A stretch of DNA of 64,000 nt from Lysobacter stagni (GCF_030053425.1 NZ_JASGBI010000001.1:1682001-1746000), one strand, 5' to 3'; counted from the first letter of the stretch, positions 28,980 to 40,144 are shown. Numbers and translations are program-made. Notes: generated by a model from the letters alone, not told the origin.

Positions 28980-30054
28980 ACTCACGCGCTGGCTTGAACA
29001 ACTGCAGAGCCATTTCGGCCTGTTCGCGTACCTCACCTTCCGCGGCATCCTGAGCGCGCTCACCGCGCTGGGCCTGTCGTTGTGGTGGGGGCCGGCGGTG
29101 ATCCGCCGCCTCGGCCAGCTCAAGGGCGGCCAGCCCATCCGCAAGGACGGCCCGCAGTCGCACTTCTCCAAGGCCGGCACGCCGACCATGGGCGGCGCGC
29201 TGATCCTGTTCACCGTGATGGCCTCCGTGCTGCTGTGGGGCGATCTGCGCAACAAGTACGTGTGGGTCGTGCTGCTGGTGATGCTCGCGTTCGGCGCGAT
29301 CGGCTGGTACGACGACTGGATCAAGATCGTCAGGCGTGATCCCAACGGCCTGAAGTCGCGCTGGAAGTACCTGCTGCAGTCCATCTTCGGCCTCGCCGCC
29401 GGCCTGTACCTGTACCTGTACGCCGACGTGCCGGCCGCGACCACCTTCTACGTGCCGTTCTTCAAGTCGATCGCGCTGCCGCTGGCGGGCATCGGCTTCG
29501 TCGCCATCGCGTACTTCTGGATCGTCGGCTTCTCCAACGCGGTCAACCTGACCGACGGCCTGGACGGTCTGGCGATCATGCCGACGGTGCTGGTCGCCTG
29601 CGCGCTGGGCATCTTCGCGTACGCGTCGGGCCACGCCGAGTTCTCCAAGTACCTGCAGATCCCGCAGGTGCCGGGCGCGGGCGAACTGGTGATCATCTGC
29701 GCGGCCATCGCCGGCGCGGGCCTGGGTTTCCTGTGGTTCAACACCTACCCGGCGATGGTGTTCATGGGCGACATCGGCGCGCTCGCGCTGGGCGCGGTGC
29801 TGGGCACCATCGCGGTGATCGTGCGCCAGGAACTGGTGCTGGTGGTGATGGGCGGCATCTTCGTCATCGAAACGCTGTCGGTGATGATCCAGGTGGCGTC
29901 GTTCAAGCTGACCGGCAAGCGCGTGTTCCGCATGGCGCCCATCCACCATCACTTCGAGCTCAAGGGCTGGCCGGAGCCGCGCGTGATCGTGCGCTTCTGG
30001 ATCATCTCGGTGGTGCTCGTCCTCGTCGGTCTGGCCACGCTGAAGGTCCGTTGA
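28969..30054 (+). CDS. mraY: Phospho-MurNAc-pentapeptide translocase
   Basis: A 361-residue, ten-helix inner-membrane enzyme that transfers phospho-MurNAc-pentapeptide to undecaprenyl phosphate (lipid I). Family motifs are present: [20 protein letters not shown] (catalytic Asp pair), [24 protein letters not shown], and the basic [15 protein letters not shown] near the C-terminus. The length equals the usual 360. It shares its final base with the ftsW start (TGATG). Confidence 0.97.
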   Translation: MLLELTRWLEQLQSHFGLFAYLTFRGILSALTALGLSLWWGPAVIRRLGQLKGGQPIRKDGPQSHFSKAGTPTMGGALILFTVMASVLLWGDLRNKYVWVVLLVMLAFGAIGWYDDWIKIVRRDPNGLKSRWKYLLQSIFGLAAGLYLYLYADVPAATTFYVPFFKSIALPLAGIGFVAIAYFWIVGFSNAVNLTDGLDGLAIMPTVLVACALGIFAYASGHAEFSKYLQIPQVPGAGELVIICAAIAGAGLGFLWFNTYPAMVFMGDIGALALGAVLGTIAVIVRQELVLVVMGGIFVIETLSVMIQVASFKLTGKRVFRMAPIHHHFELKGWPEPRVIVRFWIISVVLVLVGLATLKVR

Positions 30055-31367
30055 TGAGCGAATCCGCGCGCCAGGCGACACGACTCGACGCGATCGGCGG
30101 CCACTTCGACCCGTGGCTGCTGGGCATCTCGTGCGCGTTGGCGTGCCTGGGTGTGGTGATGGTCGGTTCGGCGTCCATCGGCGTGGCCGACGGTCACGAC
30201 GTGGGCCCGTTCTACTTCCTCGCCCGCCACGTGGTGTTCCTGGCCATCGGCCTGGTGATGGCGCTGTGGGTGATGCGTACCGAGCTCAAGACCATCGAGC
30301 AGCACAACCAGTGGCTGCTGCTGGTGTGCTTTCTGCTGCTGATCGCGGTGTTCGTGCCGGGCATCGGCCGCAGCGTCAACGGCGCGCGTCGCTGGCTGAA
30401 CCTGGGCGTGTCGAACTTCCAGGCAGTGGAAGCAGTGAAACTGCTCTACATCGTCTGGCTGGCCAGCTACCTCAAGCGCTACAGCGAGGAAGTCACCGCG
30501 ACCTGGGGCGCAATGCTCAAGCCGATCGGCGTCGCGGTCGCGCTGGTGATGATGCTGTTGCTTCAGCCCGACTTCGGTTCGTCCTCGCTGCTGCTGGCGA
30601 TCACCGCCGGCATGCTGGTGCTGGGCGGCGTGAACATGCCGCGCATGTTCGGCCCGGTGCTGATCGGCCTGCCGGTGCTGGCCATCGTCGCCATCGCCGA
30701 GCCGTATCGCGTGACGCGCCTGACCTCGTTCCTCGATCCGTGGCAGGACCCGTTCAAGACCGGCTACCAGCTCACCAACGCACTCATGGCCGTGGGCCGT
30801 GGCGAGTGGTTGGGCGTGGGCCTGGGTGCATCGGTGCAGAAGCTGTCGTACCTGCCCGAGGCGCACACCGACTTCATCATGGCCGTGATCGCGGAGGAGT
30901 TCGGATTCCTCGGCGTGTGCACGGTCGTCGCGCTGTATGCCGGCCTGGCCGGCCGCGCGTTCTGGATCGGGCTGAAGTGCGTGGAGATGCGCCGCCACTT
31001 CGCCGGCTACTGCGCCTTCGGAATCGCGCTGTGGATGAGCCTGCAGAGCTTCGTCTCGATCGGCGTGAACCTGGGTCTGCTGCCGACCAAGGGCCTGACG
31101 CTGCCGATGATTTCCTACGGCGGCTCGTCCGTGATCATGACCTGCGCCGCGCTCGGCCTGCTGCTGCGCGTGTCGTACGAACTCGACCGCGCGCAGCGCC
31201 AGGTGGCGCGCGTGCGCAACGAGAACGCTCCGGTCATGGCCGCTTCGTCGCAGGACGTCGCCGCACCTGCGCCGACGCCGCTGGCCGCGCGCAAGCCCGG
31301 ACCGGCCACGCGCGGCACCAGCCGCCTGCAGCAGCGCGTCGAACCGACGCTGGGGAGGATCGCATGA
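30054..31367 (+). CDS. ftsW: Septal peptidoglycan glycosyltransferase FtsW (SEDS)
   Basis: A 437-residue SEDS-family membrane protein with ten predicted helices. It polymerises lipid II at the septum, partnered with FtsI. Landmarks are [13 protein letters not shown] near the N-terminus, [61 protein letters not shown] (region of the catalytic Asp) and [15 protein letters not shown] cytoplasmic tail ([11 protein letters not shown]...RIA) extends the C-terminus. It starts at the last base of mraY and overlaps murG by four bases. Confidence 0.96.
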   Translation: MSESARQATRLDAIGGHFDPWLLGISCALACLGVVMVGSASIGVADGHDVGPFYFLARHVVFLAIGLVMALWVMRTELKTIEQHNQWLLLVCFLLLIAVFVPGIGRSVNGARRWLNLGVSNFQAVEAVKLLYIVWLASYLKRYSEEVTATWGAMLKPIGVAVALVMMLLLQPDFGSSSLLLAITAGMLVLGGVNMPRMFGPVLIGLPVLAIVAIAEPYRVTRLTSFLDPWQDPFKTGYQLTNALMAVGRGEWLGVGLGASVQKLSYLPEAHTDFIMAVIAEEFGFLGVCTVVALYAGLAGRAFWIGLKCVEMRRHFAGYCAFGIALWMSLQSFVSIGVNLGLLPTKGLTLPMISYGGSSVIMTCAALGLLLRVSYELDRAQRQVARVRNENAPVMAASSQDVAAPAPTPLAARKPGPATRGTSRLQQRVEPTLGRIA

Positions 31368-32464
31368 TGCATGCGACGACCGACTCCGACCTGCATCCGG
31401 TGATGATCCTTGCCGGCGGCACCGGCGGGCATATCTTCCCCGGCCTGGCCGTGGCGCGTTCGCTGCGCGAGCGCGGCGTGCCGGTGCTGTGGCTGGGCGC
31501 CGAGGGCGGCATGGAAACGCGCCTGGTGCCGCAACACGGCATCGCCATCGACACCATCGCGGTGAGCGGCATGCGCGGCAAGGGCCTGGCCACGCTGCTG
31601 GCGACGCCGTTCCGCCTGATCGGCTCGGTGCGCGCCGCGCTGCAGACGCTGCGCGAACGCCAGCCGCGTGCGGTGATCAGCTTCGGCGGTTACGCCGCCG
31701 GGCCCGGTGGTCTGGCTGCAAGGCTGGCCGGCGTGCCGCTGATCGTGCACGAACAGAACCGCGCACCGGGTCTGACCAATCGTGTGCTCGCGCGTTTCGC
31801 GCGCCACGTGCTCACCGGCTTCCCCGACACGTTCCCGAACCTGCGTGAGGAAGTCGTCGGCAATCCCGTGCGTGCGGAGATTTCCGCCGTCGCGGCGCCG
31901 GCTACGCGCCTGGCCGGTCGCCACGGTCCGTTGCGCCTGCTGGTGCTGGGCGGCAGCCAGGGCGCACGCGCACTGAATACCGCCGTGCCGAAGGCCGTGG
32001 CGGGACTGCGCGGCCGGCTGCAATGCGAAGTGCGCCACCAGTGCGGCGAGAAGTTGCGCGAGGAAGCCGAGCGCGCCTACGCGCAGGCCGGCGTGCAGGC
32101 GTCGGTGGAGCCCTTCATCGCCGACATGGCCGAAGCCTATGCCTGGGCCGATCTGGTGATCTGCCGCGCCGGCGCACTGACGCTGGCCGAACTGTGCGCG
32201 GTCGGCGTGGGCAGCGTGCTGGTGCCGTTCCCGCAGGCGGTGGACGACCACCAGACCAAGAACGCGCAGTACCTCGTGGACCGCGGTGCCGCGCAGCTCG
32301 TTCCGCAGGGGCAGGGCGGCGATCTCGCCGACCGCCTCTCGGCCACCATCGAAATTCTCGGCGAACGCGGTGCCCTGCTGCAGATGGCGCAGGCCGCGCG
32401 CGCGATCGCCAAGCCCGACGCGGCTGATCGCGTCGCCCAACTGGTTCTGGAGCAAGTCGAATGA
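31364..32464 (+). CDS. murG: Lipid II synthase MurG (GlcNAc transferase)
   Basis: A 366-residue peripheral membrane GT-B glycosyltransferase (GT28) that adds GlcNAc to lipid I on the cytoplasmic face. The first glycine loop is [17 protein letters not shown], followed by [57 protein letters not shown] and [24 protein letters not shown], which form the donor site. Two adjacent ATGs exist; the first (31364) overlaps the ftsW stop as elsewhere in the cluster. Its own stop overlaps murC. Confidence 0.96.
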   Translation: MMHATTDSDLHPVMILAGGTGGHIFPGLAVARSLRERGVPVLWLGAEGGMETRLVPQHGIAIDTIAVSGMRGKGLATLLATPFRLIGSVRAALQTLRERQPRAVISFGGYAAGPGGLAARLAGVPLIVHEQNRAPGLTNRVLARFARHVLTGFPDTFPNLREEVVGNPVRAEISAVAAPATRLAGRHGPLRLLVLGGSQGARALNTAVPKAVAGLRGRLQCEVRHQCGEKLREEAERAYAQAGVQASVEPFIADMAEAYAWADLVICRAGALTLAELCAVGVGSVLVPFPQAVDDHQTKNAQYLVDRGAAQLVPQGQGGDLADRLSATIEILGERGALLQMAQAARAIAKPDAADRVAQLVLEQVE

Positions 32465-33915
32465 GTACGGCCCTGCGTCGCCGCCTGCAGCACACCGGCG
32501 ACCTCGCCAAGGCGTTCCCGCGCGTGCATTTCGTCGGCGTCGGTGGCGTCGGCATGAGCGGCCTGGCGGAAGTGATGTGCACGCTGGGCTATCAGGTGTC
32601 CGGTTCGGACAACGCCGACAACGCGGTGACGCGCCGCCTGGCTTCGCTCGGCGTGACGGTGAACAAAGGCCACGCGGCCGCCAACGTGCTGGGCACCGAT
32701 TGCGTGGTCGTGTCCAGTGCGATCAAGCCCGACAACCCGGAGCTGATGGAAGCCCATGCGCAGCGCATTCCCGTGGTGCCGCGCGCGGAGATGCTCGCCG
32801 AGCTGATGCGCTTCAAGCGCGGCATCGCCGTGGCGGGTACGCATGGCAAGACGACCACCACCTCGCTGGCGGCCAGCGTGCTCGCCGAAGGCGGCATCGA
32901 CCCGACTTTCGTGATCGGCGGCCAGCTGCTCGCGGCCGGCGCCAATGCGCGCCTGGGCAAGGGCGAATGGCTGGTGGCCGAGGCCGATGAGAGCGACGGC
33001 AGCTTCCTGCGCCTGAATCCGCAGATCGCCATCGTTACCAACATCGATGCCGACCATCTGGAGAACTACGGCGGCGACTTCGCCAAGGTACAGGCGGCGT
33101 TCGAGGAATTCATGCACCGCCTGCCGTTCTACGGGCTGGCGGTTCTGTGCATCGACGACGCCGAGGTCGCCGCGCTGGCGAAGAAGACGCCGCGCCACGT
33201 CATGACCTACGGCTTCAGCGACGAGGCCGACGTGCGCGCCGAGGATGTGCAGCAGCACGGTCCGCACATGCGCTTCACGCTGTGCCTGCCCGATGCCACG
33301 CGCACGCCGATCACGCTCGCGCTGCCGGGTCGCCACAACGTGCTCAATGCGCTGGCCGCCGCGTCGGTCGCATGGCAGCTGGGCGTGGCCGCCGAAGCGA
33401 TCGCACGCGCACTGCAGAACTTCGCCGGCGTCGGGCGTCGCTTCAACCTGCTCGCCAGCCCGACCACCGCGAAGGGCGCGACCGTGCAGCTGGTCGACGA
33501 CTACGGCCATCACCCCAAGGAACTGGAAGCCGTGTTCGCCGCCGCGCGCGGTGGCTGGCCCGACAAGCGCCTGGTGGTGGCCTTCCAGCCGCACCGCTAC
33601 AGCCGCACGCGCGACCTGTTCGACGAGTTCGCCGCCGTGCTGTCGAGCGTGGACATGCTGGTGCTCACCGAGGTGTATCCCGCCGGCGAAGTGCCGATCG
33701 CGGGTGCCGATGCGAAGTCGTTGGCGCGTGCCATCCGCGCGCGCGGCCGCATCGATCCCATCGTGGTGGGCGGCGCCGCCGACCTGTCCAGCGTGCTGCC
33801 CGACGTCCTCAACGACGGCGACCTGCTGCTGATGATGGGCGCAGGCGACATCGGCTACGCCGCACAGCAGATCGCGGCGAACGGCTTCAACGGTTCCAAC
33901 GGAGAAAAGAAGTGA
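32461..33915 (+). CDS. murC: UDP-N-acetylmuramate: L-alanine ligase
   Basis: A 484-residue ligase that adds the first amino acid of the peptidoglycan stem. It has the N-terminal Rossmann-like [18 protein letters not shown], the P-loop [68 protein letters not shown] and [16 protein letters not shown], all specific to MurC. The length is typical. Its start overlaps murG (ATGA) and its stop overlaps the GTG of ddlB. Confidence 0.96.
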   Translation: MSTALRRRLQHTGDLAKAFPRVHFVGVGGVGMSGLAEVMCTLGYQVSGSDNADNAVTRRLASLGVTVNKGHAAANVLGTDCVVVSSAIKPDNPELMEAHAQRIPVVPRAEMLAELMRFKRGIAVAGTHGKTTTTSLAASVLAEGGIDPTFVIGGQLLAAGANARLGKGEWLVAEADESDGSFLRLNPQIAIVTNIDADHLENYGGDFAKVQAAFEEFMHRLPFYGLAVLCIDDAEVAALAKKTPRHVMTYGFSDEADVRAEDVQQHGPHMRFTLCLPDATRTPITLALPGRHNVLNALAAASVAWQLGVAAEAIARALQNFAGVGRRFNLLASPTTAKGATVQLVDDYGHHPKELEAVFAAARGGWPDKRLVVAFQPHRYSRTRDLFDEFAAVLSSVDMLVLTEVYPAGEVPIAGADAKSLARAIRARGRIDPIVVGGAADLSSVLPDVLNDGDLLLMMGAGDIGYAAQQIAANGFNGSNGEKK

Positions 33916-34910
33916 GCGCGCAGTCCACCCAGCCGAAGATCGGCCCGACCCGGATCACGGATCCGGCCGCGTTCGGCCGCGTCGCGTTGCTGATGGGAGG
34001 CACCAGCGCCGAGCGTGAGGTATCGCTGGATTCGGGCCGCAATGTGCTCGAAGCGCTGCGCTCGCGCGGTGTGGACGCTGTCGCGATCGACGGCATTCCG
34101 GCACTGCTCGATGCCATCCGCGCCAATTCGGTCGATCGCGTCTTCAACATCCTCCATGGCAACAAGGGCGGTGGCGAGGATGGCGTGCTGCAGGGCCTGT
34201 GCGAGGCGCTGGGCGTTCCGTACACGGGTTCGCGCGTGCTGGGTTCGGCGCTGAGCATGGACAAGATCCGCACCAAGCAGGTGTGGCTGAGCATGGGGCT
34301 TCCGACGCCGCGCTACGTGCGCCTTGCCAAGGGCGACGACGTGCACGCCGCCGCGCGCGAGCTGGGCCTGCCGGTGATCGTGAAGCCGTCCAGCGAAGGC
34401 TCCAGCGTCGGCGTGTCGCGCGTGTTCAACGACGCCGACCTCGAAGCAGCGGTCGAGCTGGCCGCGCGCTATCCCGGCGAACTGCTGATGGAACAGCTGG
34501 TCGTCGGCGACGAACTCACCGTGGCCGTGCTGGGCTCGGATGGCGCGCACCAGGCGCTGCCGTCGATCCGCATCGTTCCCAAGGGCGAGTGGTACGACTA
34601 CAACGCCAAGTACATCGCCGAGGACACGCAGTACCTGTGCCCCGGCCTGGAAGGCGAGGCGGAAGACGAGATCCGTCGCATCGCACTTGCCGCGTTCGAA
34701 GCCGCGGGCTGCTACGGCTGGGGGCGCGTGGACGTGATGCGCGACCGCACCAGTGGCCGGTTCTTCCTGCTCGAGGTGAACACCGCGCCGGGCATGACCA
34801 GCCATTCGCTGGTGCCCAAGGCGGCGCGCCAGGTCGGCATTCCCTTCGAGGAGCTGTGCTGGCGCGTGCTTGAGTCCAGCCTCGCCAGCCAAGGAGGTGC
34901 GGTGGCGTGA
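33912..34910 (+). CDS. ddlB: D-alanine: D-alanine ligase
   Basis: A 332-residue ATP-grasp enzyme that makes D-Ala-D-Ala for MurF. Visible blocks are [89 protein letters not shown] and [20 protein letters not shown]. The GTG start, with GGAG 12 bases upstream, overlaps the murC stop (GTGA). The ~20-residue N-terminal extension before the core ([18 protein letters not shown]) is a little unusual. The resistance-type D-Ala-D-Lac signature is not obvious, so ordinary Ddl activity is expected. Confidence 0.95.
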   Translation: MSAQSTQPKIGPTRITDPAAFGRVALLMGGTSAEREVSLDSGRNVLEALRSRGVDAVAIDGIPALLDAIRANSVDRVFNILHGNKGGGEDGVLQGLCEALGVPYTGSRVLGSALSMDKIRTKQVWLSMGLPTPRYVRLAKGDDVHAAARELGLPVIVKPSSEGSSVGVSRVFNDADLEAAVELAARYPGELLMEQLVVGDELTVAVLGSDGAHQALPSIRIVPKGEWYDYNAKYIAEDTQYLCPGLEGEAEDEIRRIALAAFEAAGCYGWGRVDVMRDRTSGRFFLLEVNTAPGMTSHSLVPKAARQVGIPFEELCWRVLESSLASQGGAVA

Positions 34911-35644
34911 ACGCCATGCTTCGCCTCGTCGGGTGGGTCCTCGCGCTGGCACTGGTGGTGCTGCCGATCGTCGCCGTGCTCAACGGCTGGGTCGGCGCAT
35001 CGCAGTGGCCGCTCACCAAGCTGCGCGTGACCGGCCAGTTCGAGCGCGTGGATGGCGCGTTGCTGCAGAAGACGCTGCTGCCGTATGCGCAGCACGGTTT
35101 CTTCGCGGTCGACCTGGCCGCGGCGCAGGACGCGGTGTCGAAGCTGCCGTGGGTGGAGCGTGCCGAAGTGCGCAAGCGCTGGCCGGACGTGCTGGAAGTC
35201 ACCGTGTCCGAACACCGCCCGTTCGCACGCTGGGGCGACGACCTGCTCCTCTCGCAGCAGGGCAAGCTGTTCCCGGCCAAGGGCATCCAGGTGCCCAAGG
35301 GTCTGCCGCAGTTCGGCGGCCCCGAGTCGCGCGTGAGCGAAGTGGTGGAGCTCTACAACCAGTCGCGCGAACTGTTCGCGCCGATCGGACTGGACGTGCG
35401 CGATGTCGAACTCGATCCGCGCGGCAGCTGGACGCTGGGGCTGGACAACGGCGCGCGCATCGTGGTCGGCCGCAATGAAGCGCGTGCGCGCCTGGGCCGC
35501 TTCGTGCGGCTGCTGCCGCAGTTGCTCGCGCAGCAGGCACAGATGCTGCAACGGGCCGATCTTCGTTACACCAATGGTTTCGCACTGACGTGGGCGCCCA
35601 TGCCGGCGCCGGTGGCAGTGCCGCAGCAGCAAGGACAATCATGA
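34907..35644 (+). CDS. ftsQ: Cell division protein FtsQ
   Basis: A 245-residue bitopic protein with one N-terminal transmembrane helix ([19 protein letters not shown]) and a periplasmic POTRA domain ([20 protein letters not shown]) followed by the FtsQ beta domain ([31 protein letters not shown]). It links early and late divisome parts through FtsB/FtsL. The GTG start overlaps the ddlB stop, and its own stop overlaps the ftsA ATG. The C-terminal tail is Pro/Gln-rich. Confidence 0.94.
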   Translation: MNAMLRLVGWVLALALVVLPIVAVLNGWVGASQWPLTKLRVTGQFERVDGALLQKTLLPYAQHGFFAVDLAAAQDAVSKLPWVERAEVRKRWPDVLEVTVSEHRPFARWGDDLLLSQQGKLFPAKGIQVPKGLPQFGGPESRVSEVVELYNQSRELFAPIGLDVRDVELDPRGSWTLGLDNGARIVVGRNEARARLGRFVRLLPQLLAQQAQMLQRADLRYTNGFALTWAPMPAPVAVPQQQGQS

Positions 35645-36876
35645 ATCGCAAGGGTGACAAGTCGCTGATCGTCGGCCTCGACATCGGCACCTCGAAGGTG
35701 GTGGCGCTGGTCGGCGAGTACTCGCCGGGCAACCCCATCGAGGTGATCGGCATCGGCTCGCACGAATCGCGCGGCCTCAAGCGCGGCGTCGTCGTGGACA
35801 TCGAGTCCACCGTGCAGTCGATCCAGCGCGCCATCGAGGAAGCCGAGCTGATGGCCGGCTGCGAGATCCGTTCGGTCTACGCGTCGATCTCGGGCAACCA
35901 CGTGCAGTGCCGCAATTCGCAGGGCATCGCGCCGATCCGCGATGGCGAGGTGACCTACGGCGACCTGGATCGCGTGCTCGAAGCGGCCAAGGCGGTGGCG
36001 ATTCCGGCCGACCAGAAGATCCTGCACGCCATCCCGCGCGACTACGTGCTCGACGATTCGCAGGAAGGCATCCGCAACCCGGTCGGCATGACCGGCGTGC
36101 GCCTGGAGGTGCACGCGCACCTGGTCGTGTGCGCGCAGTCGGCCGCGGCCAACATCAGCAAGTGCGTGCAGCGCTGTGGCCTGCAGGTGGACGACCTCAT
36201 CCTGAGCGTGCTGGCTTCCAGCCAGGCCGTGCTCACCAGCGACGAACGCGAACTCGGCGTGGTGCTGGTCGACATCGGTGCGGGTACGACCGACATCGCG
36301 GTGTTCGTCGGCGGTGCGATCGCGCACAGCGCGAGCCTGCCGATCGCCGGCGACAAGGTGACCGAGGACATCGCGCACATGCTGCGCACGCCGACGCCGG
36401 AAGCCGAGCAGATCAAGGTGCGTTACGCGTGTGCGCTGGCGCAGATGGCGACGGCGGAAGAATCGATCCAGGTACCCAGCGTCGGCGATCGCCCGCCGCG
36501 CCGCATGCCGCGCGCTTCGCTCGCGCAGGCCGTGCAGGCGCGCTACGAGGAGATCTTCGAAATGATCCAGGCCGAGCTGCGCCGCAGCGGCTTCGAGCAG
36601 CACGTGCGCGCCGGCATGGTGCTCACGGGCGGCGCCGCGAAGATGGAAGGCGTGGTCGAGCTGGCCGAGGAAATGCTGCAGATGCCGGTGCGCGTGGGCA
36701 TTCCGCAGCACGTGACCGGGCTGGGCGAAGTGGTGGGCAACCCGGTGCATGCCACCGGTGTGGGCCTGCTGTTGATGGGCAGCCAGATCGAACACCCGCG
36801 TCGTCCGGTCATTCCGACCGGTCGCGCCGGCAGCTTCTTCAGCAAGCTCAAGAACTGGTATCGCGGCGAGTTCTGA
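35641..36876 (+). CDS. ftsA: Cell division protein FtsA (actin-like)
   Basis: A 411-residue actin-family ATPase that tethers FtsZ to the membrane. Motifs are LIVGLDIGTSKVVALVGEY (phosphate 1), a 1C domain from about residue 85, VVLVDIGAGTTDIAVFVGG (phosphate 2) and GMVLTGGAAKMEGVVELAEE (adenosine). The C-terminal amphipathic membrane-targeting helix is clear (GSFFSKLKNWYRGEF). ATG overlaps the ftsQ stop. It is followed by a 185-bp gap, the first sizeable gap in the cluster, which may hold a separate ftsZ promoter or leader. Confidence 0.96.
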   Translation: MNRKGDKSLIVGLDIGTSKVVALVGEYSPGNPIEVIGIGSHESRGLKRGVVVDIESTVQSIQRAIEEAELMAGCEIRSVYASISGNHVQCRNSQGIAPIRDGEVTYGDLDRVLEAAKAVAIPADQKILHAIPRDYVLDDSQEGIRNPVGMTGVRLEVHAHLVVCAQSAAANISKCVQRCGLQVDDLILSVLASSQAVLTSDERELGVVLVDIGAGTTDIAVFVGGAIAHSASLPIAGDKVTEDIAHMLRTPTPEAEQIKVRYACALAQMATAEESIQVPSVGDRPPRRMPRASLAQAVQARYEEIFEMIQAELRRSGFEQHVRAGMVLTGGAAKMEGVVELAEEMLQMPVRVGIPQHVTGLGEVVGNPVHATGVGLLLMGSQIEHPRRPVIPTGRAGSFFSKLKNWYRGEF

Positions 36877-37061
36877 CGACAGGACGCGCGGCAGGTTTCA
36901 AGGAATCGACGCGGCACGGGCCGCCGCCGGTTCCCGGTCCGGACAGTGAGTGCGGATCACGCGGGCAGGCGAGGCGACGACAAGCGGTATTTGCAGTCAG
37001 GCAACACCAGCGATTCGAAAGACACACGACATAACTAGCAATACATAACGAGGACGACGAC

Positions 37062-38276
37062 ATGGCACATTTCGAACTGGTTGAAAAAATGGCCCCGAAT
37101 GCGGTGATCAAGGTCATCGGCGTCGGCGGTGGTGGCGGCAACGCCGTCGCGCACATGGTCAGCGGCAACGTGGACGGCGTGGAGTTCATCACCGCCAACA
37201 CCGACTCGCAGGCCATCAAGAACTGTGGCGCGAAGCTGCAGCTTCAGCTCGGCAGCAACGTCACCAAGGGCCTGGGCGCAGGCGCGAATCCGGAAGTCGG
37301 CCGCCAGGCTGCACTGGAAGACCGCGAGCGCATCATGGATGCACTCACGGGTGCCGACATGGTGTTCATCACCGCCGGCATGGGTGGCGGCACGGGCACG
37401 GGCGCGGCTCCGGTCGTGGCGCAGCTCGCCAAGGAGATGGGCATCCTGACCGTGGCGGTGGTGACCAAGCCGTTCCCGTTCGAGGGCCGTCGCCGCATGC
37501 AGGTGGCGCTCAAGGGCATCGAGGAACTGAGCCACCACTGCGACTCGTTGATCACCATCCCGAACGAGAAGCTGATCACCGTGCTGGGCCGCAACGCCAC
37601 GATGATCCAGGCGTTCCGCGCGGCCAACGACGTGCTGCTCGGCGCGGTGCAGGGCATCGCTGATCTGATCGTGCGTCCGGGCCTGATCAACGTCGACTTC
37701 GCCGACGTGCGCACCGTGATGAGCGAGATGGGCCTGGCGATGATGGGCACCGGCGCCGCACGCGGCGACGACCGTGCGCAGGCCGCGGCCGAAGCGGCGA
37801 TCCAGAACCCGCTGCTGGACGATGTGAACCTGTCGGGCGCCAACGGCATCCTGGTCAACATCACCGCCGGTCCGGACTTCACGATGGCCGAGTTCGACGA
37901 GGTCGGTCGCACCATCGAGAACTTCGCCTCCGAGGACGCGACCGTCGTCATCGGCACGGTGCTGGATCCGGACATGCAGGACGAGGTCAAGGTCACCGTG
38001 GTGGCCACCGGCCTCAACCGTGCCGTGGCGCGCCAGTCGGTGCGCGGCAACGAGCGCGAGGCGCAGCGCGCCCCGATCTCGCTGGTCCGCAACGCCACCA
38101 CCGGTCAGCCGGAGTTCTCGGCGATGGACGAGATGCCTTCGGCCCGTCCGGGCTTCGGCACCAGCCTGCGCGGCAGTGCCCGCGCGGCCGAGCCGGCGGC
38201 ACCGGCCGTGGCCGATTTCGGCAGCGACAGCAGCTACCTGGACATCCCGGCGTTCCTGCGCCGCCAGGCAGACTGA
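37062..38276 (+). CDS. ftsZ: Cell division protein FtsZ (tubulin-like GTPase)
   Basis: A 404-residue GTPase that polymerises into the Z-ring. N-terminal AVIKVIGVGGGGGNAVAHM, the tubulin signature GGGTGTGAAPVVAQ, the T7-loop region (NVDFADVRTVM) and a C-terminal conserved peptide SSYLDIPAFLRRQAD that binds FtsA/ZipA are present. The linker before that peptide is short and Ala/Pro-rich. A GAGG site precedes the ATG. A perfect 11-bp hairpin at 38283-38309 follows its stop. Confidence 0.98.
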   Translation: MAHFELVEKMAPNAVIKVIGVGGGGGNAVAHMVSGNVDGVEFITANTDSQAIKNCGAKLQLQLGSNVTKGLGAGANPEVGRQAALEDRERIMDALTGADMVFITAGMGGGTGTGAAPVVAQLAKEMGILTVAVVTKPFPFEGRRRMQVALKGIEELSHHCDSLITIPNEKLITVLGRNATMIQAFRAANDVLLGAVQGIADLIVRPGLINVDFADVRTVMSEMGLAMMGTGAARGDDRAQAAAEAAIQNPLLDDVNLSGANGILVNITAGPDFTMAEFDEVGRTIENFASEDATVVIGTVLDPDMQDEVKVTVVATGLNRAVARQSVRGNEREAQRAPISLVRNATTGQPEFSAMDEMPSARPGFGTSLRGSARAAEPAAPAVADFGSDSSYLDIPAFLRRQAD

Positions 38277-38282
38277 AGAAGC

Positions 38283-38309
38283 GCCTTCCCCCGTTCGCCG
38301 GGGGAAGGC
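38283..38309 (+). terminator. Hairpin after ftsZ
   Basis: GCCTTCCCCCG (38283-38293) and CGGGGGAAGGC (38299-38309) pair perfectly over 11 bp around TTCGC, seven bases after the ftsZ stop. There is no U-run, so it may stabilise the ftsZ message or act with Rho. It ends the 16-kb division transcript physically. Confidence 0.55.
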
Positions 38310-38461
38310 ACCCGCACGCCCCGTCGCCAGTGGGGCGGGTGGTTCCGTCGTCCTTGGACCCGGTCCTCCGGGCTTGGGCCGGCCGGTCGCGAAAACGCGC
38401 CGGCCGGCCGGTTTCCCGTTCAGGGCTGTGACTTGTTTCCGTCATGGTTAAGCCCGCCGGG

Positions 38462-38470
38462 TGCTATTCT
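38462..38470 (+). promoter_or_regulatory. Candidate extended -10 of lpxC
   Basis: TGCTATTCT (TATTCT 38465-38470) lies 91 bp before the lpxC ATG, in the 284-bp gap after ftsZ. No good -35 is seen. lpxC is known to have its own promoter in related bacteria, so this is reasonable but weak. Confidence 0.35.
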
Positions 38471-38560
38471 TCCCGGCCGTTCAGGCGGTAAGGCGTTGTC
38501 TCCCGCCCGTCACGCACCTACATAGCTCCACACGACAGGCCGTCCACAGGTCCCACCCGA

Positions 38561-39475
38561 ATGCTGCGCCAGCGCACCCTCAAGAACGTGATCCGCGCCA
38601 CCGGCGTGGGCCTGCACAGCGGAGAGAAGGTGTTTCTCACGCTGCGTCCGGCGCCGGTCGACACCGGCATCGTGTTCCGTCGCGTCGACCTGGATCCGGT
38701 GGTGGAAGTGCCGGCCAGTGCGGAGCTGGTGACCGAGACCACCCTGTGCACCGGTCTGAGCTGCGGCCCGGCCAAGATCCAGACCGTCGAACATCTGCTG
38801 TCCGCGCTCGCGGGGCTGGGCGTCGACAATATCTATGTGGAACTGTCCGCGGCCGAAGTGCCGATCATGGACGGCTCCTCCGGTCCGTTCGTGTTCCTGC
38901 TGCAGTCCGCCGGCATCGCCGAGCAGGACGCGCCGAAGCGTTTCATCCGCATCAAGCATCCGGTCGAAGTGCGCGAGGGCGACAAGGTCGCGCGGTTCGA
39001 GCCCTACGACGGCTTCCGCCTCGACTTCACCGTGCAGTTCGACCACCCGGCCATCCCGGCCTCGCAGTCGCGCGCGGTGGTGGAGTTCTCGACCGCCAAC
39101 TACATCCAGGAAGTCAGCCGGGCCCGCACGTTCGGCTTCATGCGCGACCTGGAGTACATGCGCGAGCGCAACCTGGGCCTGGGCGGCTCGATGGACAACG
39201 CGATCGTGCTGGACGAGTTCCGCGTCCTCAACGACGACGGCCTTCGCTACGCCGACGAGTTCGTCCGCCACAAGATCCTCGACGCGGTGGGCGACCTGTA
39301 CCTGGCCGGCCACCCGATCATCGGCACCTACGTCGGCTTCAAGTCCGGCCACGCGCTCAACAACAAGCTGGTTCGCGCGCTGCTCGCCGAACGTTCAGCC
39401 TGGGATGAGGTCACCTTCACTGAAACCGGTACACGGCCGGCACCGGTGACCTACGGCATCCCCGTCACCGCCTGA
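38561..39475 (+). CDS. lpxC: UDP-3-O-acyl-N-acetylglucosamine deacetylase LpxC
   Basis: A 304-residue zinc amidase that commits UDP-acyl-GlcNAc to lipid A synthesis. The start [21 protein letters not shown] is canonical. Zinc ligands are the His of TVEHLLSAL and the His and Asp of [20 protein letters not shown], with the catalytic region [18 protein letters not shown]. The length is standard. Its position right after ftsZ matches E. coli and Pseudomonas. It converges on the dciA-like gene across a 214-bp AT-rich gap. Confidence 0.97.
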   Translation: MLRQRTLKNVIRATGVGLHSGEKVFLTLRPAPVDTGIVFRRVDLDPVVEVPASAELVTETTLCTGLSCGPAKIQTVEHLLSALAGLGVDNIYVELSAAEVPIMDGSSGPFVFLLQSAGIAEQDAPKRFIRIKHPVEVREGDKVARFEPYDGFRLDFTVQFDHPAIPASQSRAVVEFSTANYIQEVSRARTFGFMRDLEYMRERNLGLGGSMDNAIVLDEFRVLNDDGLRYADEFVRHKILDAVGDLYLAGHPIIGTYVGFKSGHALNNKLVRALLAERSAWDEVTFTETGTRPAPVTYGIPVTA

Positions 39476-39550
39476 TCCCGGCGGCGCGGCCCCTGTGCCG
39501 CAATCGTTTTCATGAATTGGGACGGCGTCACAGACGTGAACATCGCGTGA

Positions 39551-39696
39551 CGTCTTAACTTATTTTTAACTAACTTCTAGCGAAATTTTTCTGACCCTTT
39601 AACTTTTTCATAGGGTTAGGCCTTTAGCATGCCCCGAACCCTGGCGTATCGGGGGCCGCGGCAAGGAGCTTGCCAGAGACCCGAAATTGTCAGGGT
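39551..39696. other. AT-rich convergent spacer with nested helices
   Basis: Between lpxC and the dciA-like gene, bases 39551-39625 are markedly AT-rich with repeated TTAACT. Next, three nested helices can form: ACCCTG/CAGGGT (39638-39643 with 39691-39696), CGGG/CCCG (39650-39653 with 39680-39683) and GGCAAG-gag-CTTGCC (39660-39674). This could be a small structured RNA or a shared termination region for the two converging genes. No open frame is convincing. Confidence 0.4.
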
Positions 39697-40139
39697 GTGT
39701 CCTTGGACCCGGAGGGGTCCGGGTCGTTCAAGGACGCGAGGGCCGCCTGCAACGATTGCAGTGCAGCCGCAGAGATGGGTTTGGCTTTCCGGTCCGATTG
39801 CGGGGAGGCAGTCACCGGGGTTGTCGTTTTGACGATGAGTTCAGCCGCATCCAGCCCGAGGGAACGGGCCGCGTCGAGTAGTTCAGGGGCAGCGAGCCGC
39901 AACTTGGCACGCCATACCGGGGCATCGACGACAAACACGAGCCTGCCGCGTTCGTAATTGGCCAGCCGCGCATGCGCGGCCAGTGACGGCGGCAGGAATG
40001 GGCGAAACCGTTGGTCCAGCTCGTCAAGCCACAAGGCACGACGAAACGGACCGCCAGCGGGCTCGGCGAGCAGCGCATCCAGTGCGTCTCGTGGAGTCGA
40101 AAGGTGGCCTTTGGGCGACCTGGGCTTGGAATCAGACAT
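39690..40139 (-). CDS. DUF721 family protein, DciA-like replicative helicase loader candidate
   Basis: A 149-residue protein. The N-terminal ~100 residues (ALDALLAEPAGGPFRRALWLDELDQRFRPFLPPSLAAHARLANYERGRLVFVVDAPVWRAKLRLAAPELLDAAR) fit DUF721/DciA: a helix-rich start and the LVF-W-L-LR core of the KH-like fold. DciA loads the DnaB helicase in bacteria lacking DnaC/DnaI. The C-terminal ~50 residues are low-complexity (TTTPVTASPQSDRKAKP...), as in other DciA tails. The location between lpxC and secA is where Pseudomonas also carries its DUF721 gene. Its ATG is only 5 bp from the divergent M23 start. Confidence 0.78.
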   Translation of the reverse strand: MSDSKPRSPKGHLSTPRDALDALLAEPAGGPFRRALWLDELDQRFRPFLPPSLAAHARLANYERGRLVFVVDAPVWRAKLRLAAPELLDAARSLGLDAAELIVKTTTPVTASPQSDRKAKPISAAALQSLQAALASLNDPDPSGSKDTP

Positions 40140-40144
40140 CAGAC

